A stretch of 5,623 bases of DNA from an uncultured Hyphomicrobiales bacterium (GTDB lineage: Bacteria; Pseudomonadota; Alphaproteobacteria; Rhizobiales; Xanthobacteraceae), in the NCBI GenBank assembly GCA_903891395.1, contig CAITEM010000366.1, positions 1-5,623 of the forward strand, in the 5' to 3' direction. A program made the translations under genes and the position numbers. Below, one piece after another: positions 5,154 to 5,623 of this stretch (its first letter is position 1; each line of letters starts with the position of its first letter). Under the pieces are notes generated by a model, which saw only the letters and a list, made by a program, of their open reading frames with translations, did not search any database and was not told where the DNA came from.

Positions 5154-5623
5154 CTACAAACCTGTGCCGACGTTCTTGTTCTCGGACGTCAACTTCATCC
5201 CGGAGAGTTCGGCCATCGTCTCCGCCATGCGGGCGAAGTCCTGGGCAAGAATGTCCTTGCTGTTGGACTGCGACAGCGCCTTGCCGATGTGCATCTGCAC
5301 CATCTCGCGCGTCGCCGCCGTCACCGGCATGGGCACGTCCCACTCGCGGCCCAACTCGAGACCAAGATCGAGATCCTTGCGCAGCAGTTCCGGCGTGAAG
5401 GTCGCGGTCCAGTCGAGATTGACCAGCGCCGGCGTCTTGTAGGCGGTGAACATCGAACCCATGACGCCGTTGTTCATGAAAGCGAGGAAGGCTTCGCGCG
5501 GCACGCCCATCTTGTTGGCGAGCAGCGTGATCTCGATCAGGTTCTCGATCACCACGCCGAGCATCACGTTGTGCGCGATCTTGCAGATGCGCGCCAGCTA
5601 GCCGTCGCCGACGTAGGACACGC
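5154..5623 (-). pseudogene. 3-hydroxyisobutyrate dehydrogenase-family oxidoreductase, interrupted by in-frame TAG (5' part outside the window)
   Basis: This is the C-terminal domain of a beta-hydroxyacid dehydrogenase (3-hydroxyisobutyrate dehydrogenase/GlxR family), NAD(P)-dependent enzymes that oxidise short 3-hydroxy acids. Reading in frame from the edge gives VSYVGDG, then TAG at 5598-5600, then LARICKIAHNVMLGVVIENL. The K-I-x-x-N pattern (Lys codon 5580-5582, Asn 5568-5570) aligns with the family's catalytic lysine and following asparagine. The all-helical domain continues with LANKMGVPREAF, ELLRKDLDLGLELG and DVPMPVTAATREM, ending LTSENKNVGTGL at a TGA. Recognisable family sequence on both sides of the stop shows one reading frame broken by a nonsense codon. 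A restart at GTG 5565-5567 would make 137 residues without the Rossmann domain or the lysine, so it could not be an active enzyme. Otherwise the domain is undamaged, so the change is recent, a sequencing error, or tolerated by suppression. Family call firm; pseudogene status depends on read quality. Confidence 0.75.

Noticed and set aside
5059..5442. Plus-strand frame starting inside the terminator repeats
   Set aside because: It begins in the T-tract of an intrinsic terminator and then runs antisense to dehydrogenase family sequence; no ribosome site.

Overview
The window is GC-rich DNA with strongly G/C-biased third codon positions. It looks like an alphaproteobacterium, most likely of the Hyphomicrobiales (Bradyrhizobium/Xanthobacteraceae-like). 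That rests on codon use, the style of the proteins and Shine-Dalgarno sites of GGGGA/AGGGAG type; it is inference, with no marker gene to confirm it. Every protein gene I can support lies on the minus strand, so transcription runs from high to low coordinates.

In transcription order: (1) 5623-5154, the C-terminal part of a 3-hydroxyisobutyrate dehydrogenase-family NAD-dependent oxidoreductase, cut by an in-frame TAG at 5598-5600; (2) 5153-4846, an intergenic region with a minus-strand promoter for the next gene and, on the plus strand, a strong intrinsic terminator preceded by a GU-compatible hairpin with two UCCUCC motifs, which together suggest an unannotated small RNA; (3) 4845-4081, a glutathione S-transferase; (4) 4080-3990, a short leader region with a 12-bp perfect palindrome and two TGATT half-sites one helical turn apart; (5) 3989-2295, a methyl-accepting chemotaxis protein; (6) 2194-854, an exported protein with eight TPR repeats and a C-terminal LprI-like (DUF1311) domain; (7) 810 to the window edge, a slipin-type SPFH membrane protein that runs off the window.

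The TPR-LprI gene and the slipin are 43 bases apart on one strand and probably form one transcription unit acting at the cell envelope: a periplasmic repeat protein and a membrane scaffold. The GST and the chemoreceptor look like independent genes that happen to be colinear. The points most worth a second look are the candidate plus-strand RNA with its tandemly duplicated terminator (about 4973-5089), the nonsense codon in the dehydrogenase, and the secreted TPR-LprI fusion next to a slipin. I see no mobile element, CRISPR array, tRNA or rRNA gene.
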